A stretch of DNA of 6,759 nucleotides from Acetofilamentum sp. Lineage in GTDB: Bacteria > Bacteroidota > Bacteroidia > Bacteroidales > JAFGUD01. The stretch is from contig DYKL01000194.1 of NCBI GenBank assembly GCA_020722645.1, positions 1 through 6,759 of the forward strand, in the 5' to 3' direction. The notes below the pieces were generated by a model. The model saw nothing but the letters and a program-made list of their open reading frames with translations, searched no databases and had not been told where the DNA came from. A program made the position numbers and the translations under genes. Positions 5,101 through 6,759 of the stretch are shown piece by piece. Numbering within the stretch: position 1 is the first letter of the stretch; every line of letters starts with the position of its first letter.

Positions 5101-6351
5101 ATGAAAAAAATCAGCTTGTTTTTCTTAGTTATTTTGGTTTATACCTTTGCTTTTGGACAAGGTAAAACCGACAAATTAATTTTTAAACTGTACGAGCCTG
5201 GATTTTACCAAAATGTTATTTTAAAAGACGTTAATGCGGTAGAAGAGGCTCATAAACCTTCTAATATCAAGTCTTATCCCGTAATGGATATGACAGATAT
5301 GGATTTACCCAACAAAGTCAGCCTTTATAAATCTGTTTGGCATAATCCTGTTATTTCGCAAGGCAATGCCGGTAGCTGCTGGTGTTACTCAACCGTTTCA
5401 TTTTTTGAAACAGAAATTTATCGTCAACATAACTTAAAAGTAAAATTATCTGAAACATACATTATTTACTGGGAATATGTTGAAAAAGCAATGGAATTTG
5501 TCAGAACACGCGGAGAGTCTCTTTTTAGTCAAGGTTCAGAAGCCGATGCTAATACAAGAATTTGCAAAGAATACGGTTTAATGCCTTATTCAGTTTACAG
5601 TGGGTTGATTGACGGAAGGAAATACCCTTCTCACGAAAAAATGTTCGATGAAATGAACAGCTTTCTGATTTCTGTCAAAGAAAACAATATGTGGAACGAA
5701 GCGTTGGTTGAACAAACCATCAAAAATATTATGAACAAATACATCGGTGAGCCACCTGCAAATTTCAATGTTGACGGAAAAGATTACACTCCTATGACTT
5801 ATATGAATGACTATTTAAAATTTAATCCTGATGATTATGTCAGTATTCTTTCAATAAAAGAAAAGGCTTACTGGCAACAGGCAGAATATCCGGTACCTGA
5901 CAACTGGAAACACACATCAGATTACTACAATGTACCTTTAGATGTTTTTATGGACGTTTTTGATGAAGCCATCAGAAAAGGTTATACAGTGGCAATAGGC
6001 GGTGATGTAAGCGAACCAGGTTTTAGCCGAAACACACAATGTGCTATTGTTCCTTCTTTTGATATTCCGGCTGAATTCATAAACGAAGACTCACGTCAAA
6101 TGAGATTTTCAAACGGTTCAACAACTGATGACCACGGTATGCACGTTGTTGGTTATGTTGATTACAAAGGTCAAAAATGGTATCTCGTAAAGGATTCAAG
6201 CTCAGGTTCAAGAAACAATGACCCTAATGCACCGGAATTCGGCTATTATTTTTTCAGTTATGACTTTATTAAACTGAAAATGATTGACTATATGATTCAC
6301 AAAGATGCAGTTGCAGATATTCTCAAAAAATTCTCAACAATAATTCGTTAA
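5101..6351 (+). CDS. Exported papain-fold (family C1-like) cysteine peptidase
   Basis: This is a 416-residue protein predicted to be exported. Residues 1-19 (MKKISLFFLVILVYTFAFG) form a signal peptide with no lipobox cysteine, so it should be soluble in the periplasm or outside. The catalytic layout is papain-like: oxyanion Gln87 and nucleophile Cys93 in ISQGNAGSCWCYS, and His345 in DDHGMHVVGY. The third position, normally Asn in 'KNSWG', is Asp365 in KDSSSG. A long insert between Cys and His (about 120-330, with YWEYVEKAMEF, GSEADANTR and YYNVPLDVFMDV) recalls the bleomycin-hydrolase/aminopeptidase C branch. The substrate is unknown. A TTG at 5074 would add nine residues, but it lies inside the -7 box, and MKK at 5101 gives a proper signal peptide. 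It is a single gene, closed by TAA and followed 159 bp later by a terminator. Confidence 0.9.
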   Translation: MKKISLFFLVILVYTFAFGQGKTDKLIFKLYEPGFYQNVILKDVNAVEEAHKPSNIKSYPVMDMTDMDLPNKVSLYKSVWHNPVISQGNAGSCWCYSTVSFFETEIYRQHNLKVKLSETYIIYWEYVEKAMEFVRTRGESLFSQGSEADANTRICKEYGLMPYSVYSGLIDGRKYPSHEKMFDEMNSFLISVKENNMWNEALVEQTIKNIMNKYIGEPPANFNVDGKDYTPMTYMNDYLKFNPDDYVSILSIKEKAYWQQAEYPVPDNWKHTSDYYNVPLDVFMDVFDEAIRKGYTVAIGGDVSEPGFSRNTQCAIVPSFDIPAEFINEDSRQMRFSNGSTTDDHGMHVVGYVDYKGQKWYLVKDSSSGSRNNDPNAPEFGYYFFSYDFIKLKMIDYMIHKDAVADILKKFSTIIR

Positions 6352-6365
6352 TTTTTCAATTAGCA

Positions 6366-6388
6366 TCATCCTGAGTGATAATGAAGGA
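6366..6388. other. Possible remnant of a 'CATCCTGAG...GAAGGA' dispersed repeat
   Basis: CATCCTGAGTG (6367-6377) and GAAGGA (6383-6388) resemble the 'TCATCCTGAGCG...GAAGGAT' intergenic sequence that I recall as widespread in Bacteroidota genomes. Only one copy is present, so this rests on memory of the motif. Confidence 0.3.
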
Positions 6389-6390
6389 AG

Positions 6391-6423
6391 CAAATTATTG
6401 ATTTTCAATCAATTACTAATTTG
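6391..6423. other. Hairpin in the 3' spacer of the peptidase gene
   Basis: CAAATT plus ATTGATT (6391-6403) pairs with AATCAAT (6407-6413) and AATTTG (6418-6423): 13 bp in all, with a TTC loop and a 4-base bulge (6414-6417). No T-run follows. It may protect the transcript end or be a repeat remnant. Confidence 0.5.
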
Positions 6424-6510
6424 TTACACGTACAAAATCAATTTGCTGAATATTAACGAATTACTTCAAAATATGCCGAACTATTGCTCAAAATAAAAGT
6501 TTATAATTTA

Positions 6511-6558
6511 AAAAAAGCACTAAATAACAAAATTTTATTTGTCTTTTAGTGCTTTTTT
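6511..6558. terminator. Bidirectional terminator between the C1 peptidase and OmpA-family genes
   Basis: A perfect 14-bp stem pairs AAAAAAGCACTAAA (6511-6524) with TTTAGTGCTTTTTT (6545-6558). An inner helix, ACAAA (6527-6531) with TTTGT (6538-6542), extends it. There are T-runs after the stem on both strands. It lies between two converging genes, 24 bp past the end of the OmpA-family gene and 159 bp past the peptidase. Confidence 0.9.
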
Positions 6559-6581
6559 ACATAAATTTAGCAAAAAACATA

Positions 6582-6759
6582 TCAATCGTTTTTAAAAAAT
6601 TCAAATTCGACTCTTCTGTTTTTTGCTCTTCCTTCCGGCGTTTCATTTGTTGCGATAGGCTCTGAATAAGATTTACCAATAATTTCAAGAGATTCTTTTT
6701 TTACATCGGAACTTACTTACAAGTTTGTAGGGTTTACGGGCGATTGCTTAGAAAAAAGG
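6582..6759 (-). CDS. OmpA-family protein, C-terminal end (partial, interrupted by an in-frame stop)
   Basis: This is the 3' end of a minus-strand gene that runs off the right edge. The last 45 codons read VSSDVKKESLEIIGKSYSEP then IATNETPEGRAKNRRVEFEF and FKND before TGA (6584-6582). 'GxSYSEPIATNxTPEGRAKNRRVEF' is the typical end of an OmpA-like peptidoglycan-binding domain, which tethers outer-membrane or periplasmic proteins to the wall. Upstream in the same frame, TAA (6719-6717) is preceded by LFSKQSPVNPTNL. That resembles the expected OmpA helix 'LSKxRAxxVxNYL', but with non-matching residues. The stop is therefore probably an error at the contig end or a nonsense mutation, not the true boundary. 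Everything N-terminal of this domain is outside the window, so the full architecture is unknown. Confidence 0.75.

Overview
The window is AT-rich DNA that reads as Bacteroidota (Bacteroidetes), probably an uncultured member near the Bacteroidales. Three things support this: a secreted protein ending in a type IX secretion (T9SS) sorting domain, a DUF2400/TIGR02757 protein, and -7 promoter boxes of the TAnnTTTG type in front of A-rich, Shine-Dalgarno-poor starts. The two ends of the window each carry a reading-frame lesion, which suggests it may be a whole draft contig with low-quality ends.

Layout: (1) The left end, to 1600, is the 3' part of a T9SS cargo protein. It has a propeller-like region, two carboxypeptidase-regulatory-like folds, a starch-binding-like fold and the sorting domain, followed by a strong intrinsic terminator. 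Its upstream frame is broken near position 52. (2) 1601-2128 has no gene but is rich in repeats. A 184-bp symmetric element (1841-2024), with hairpin ends and a central palindrome, sits inside a tandem array of 8-9-bp units. (3) 2129-3970, minus strand, encodes a membrane-anchored MutS-like ATPase. (4) A 127-bp divergent region with a tandem 9-bp repeat separates it from (5) a DUF2400 protein at 4098-4865. (6) 4866-5100 holds a REP-like palindrome, scattered AACTTTATA motifs and the promoter of (7) an exported papain-fold (C1) peptidase at 5101-6351. (8) A hairpin and a bidirectional terminator separate this from (9) the 3' end of an OmpA-family gene on the minus strand.

The genes do not form an operon; each transcription unit appears to be single. 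The T9SS cargo, the C1 peptidase and the OmpA protein belong to the cell envelope or exported fraction. The MutS-like ATPase and the DUF2400 protein are divergently transcribed and might share DNA-related roles, but that is inference from context only. I see no complete new defence or metabolic system. The most interesting signal is the non-coding repeat architecture, above all the possible miniature mobile element at 1841-2024.
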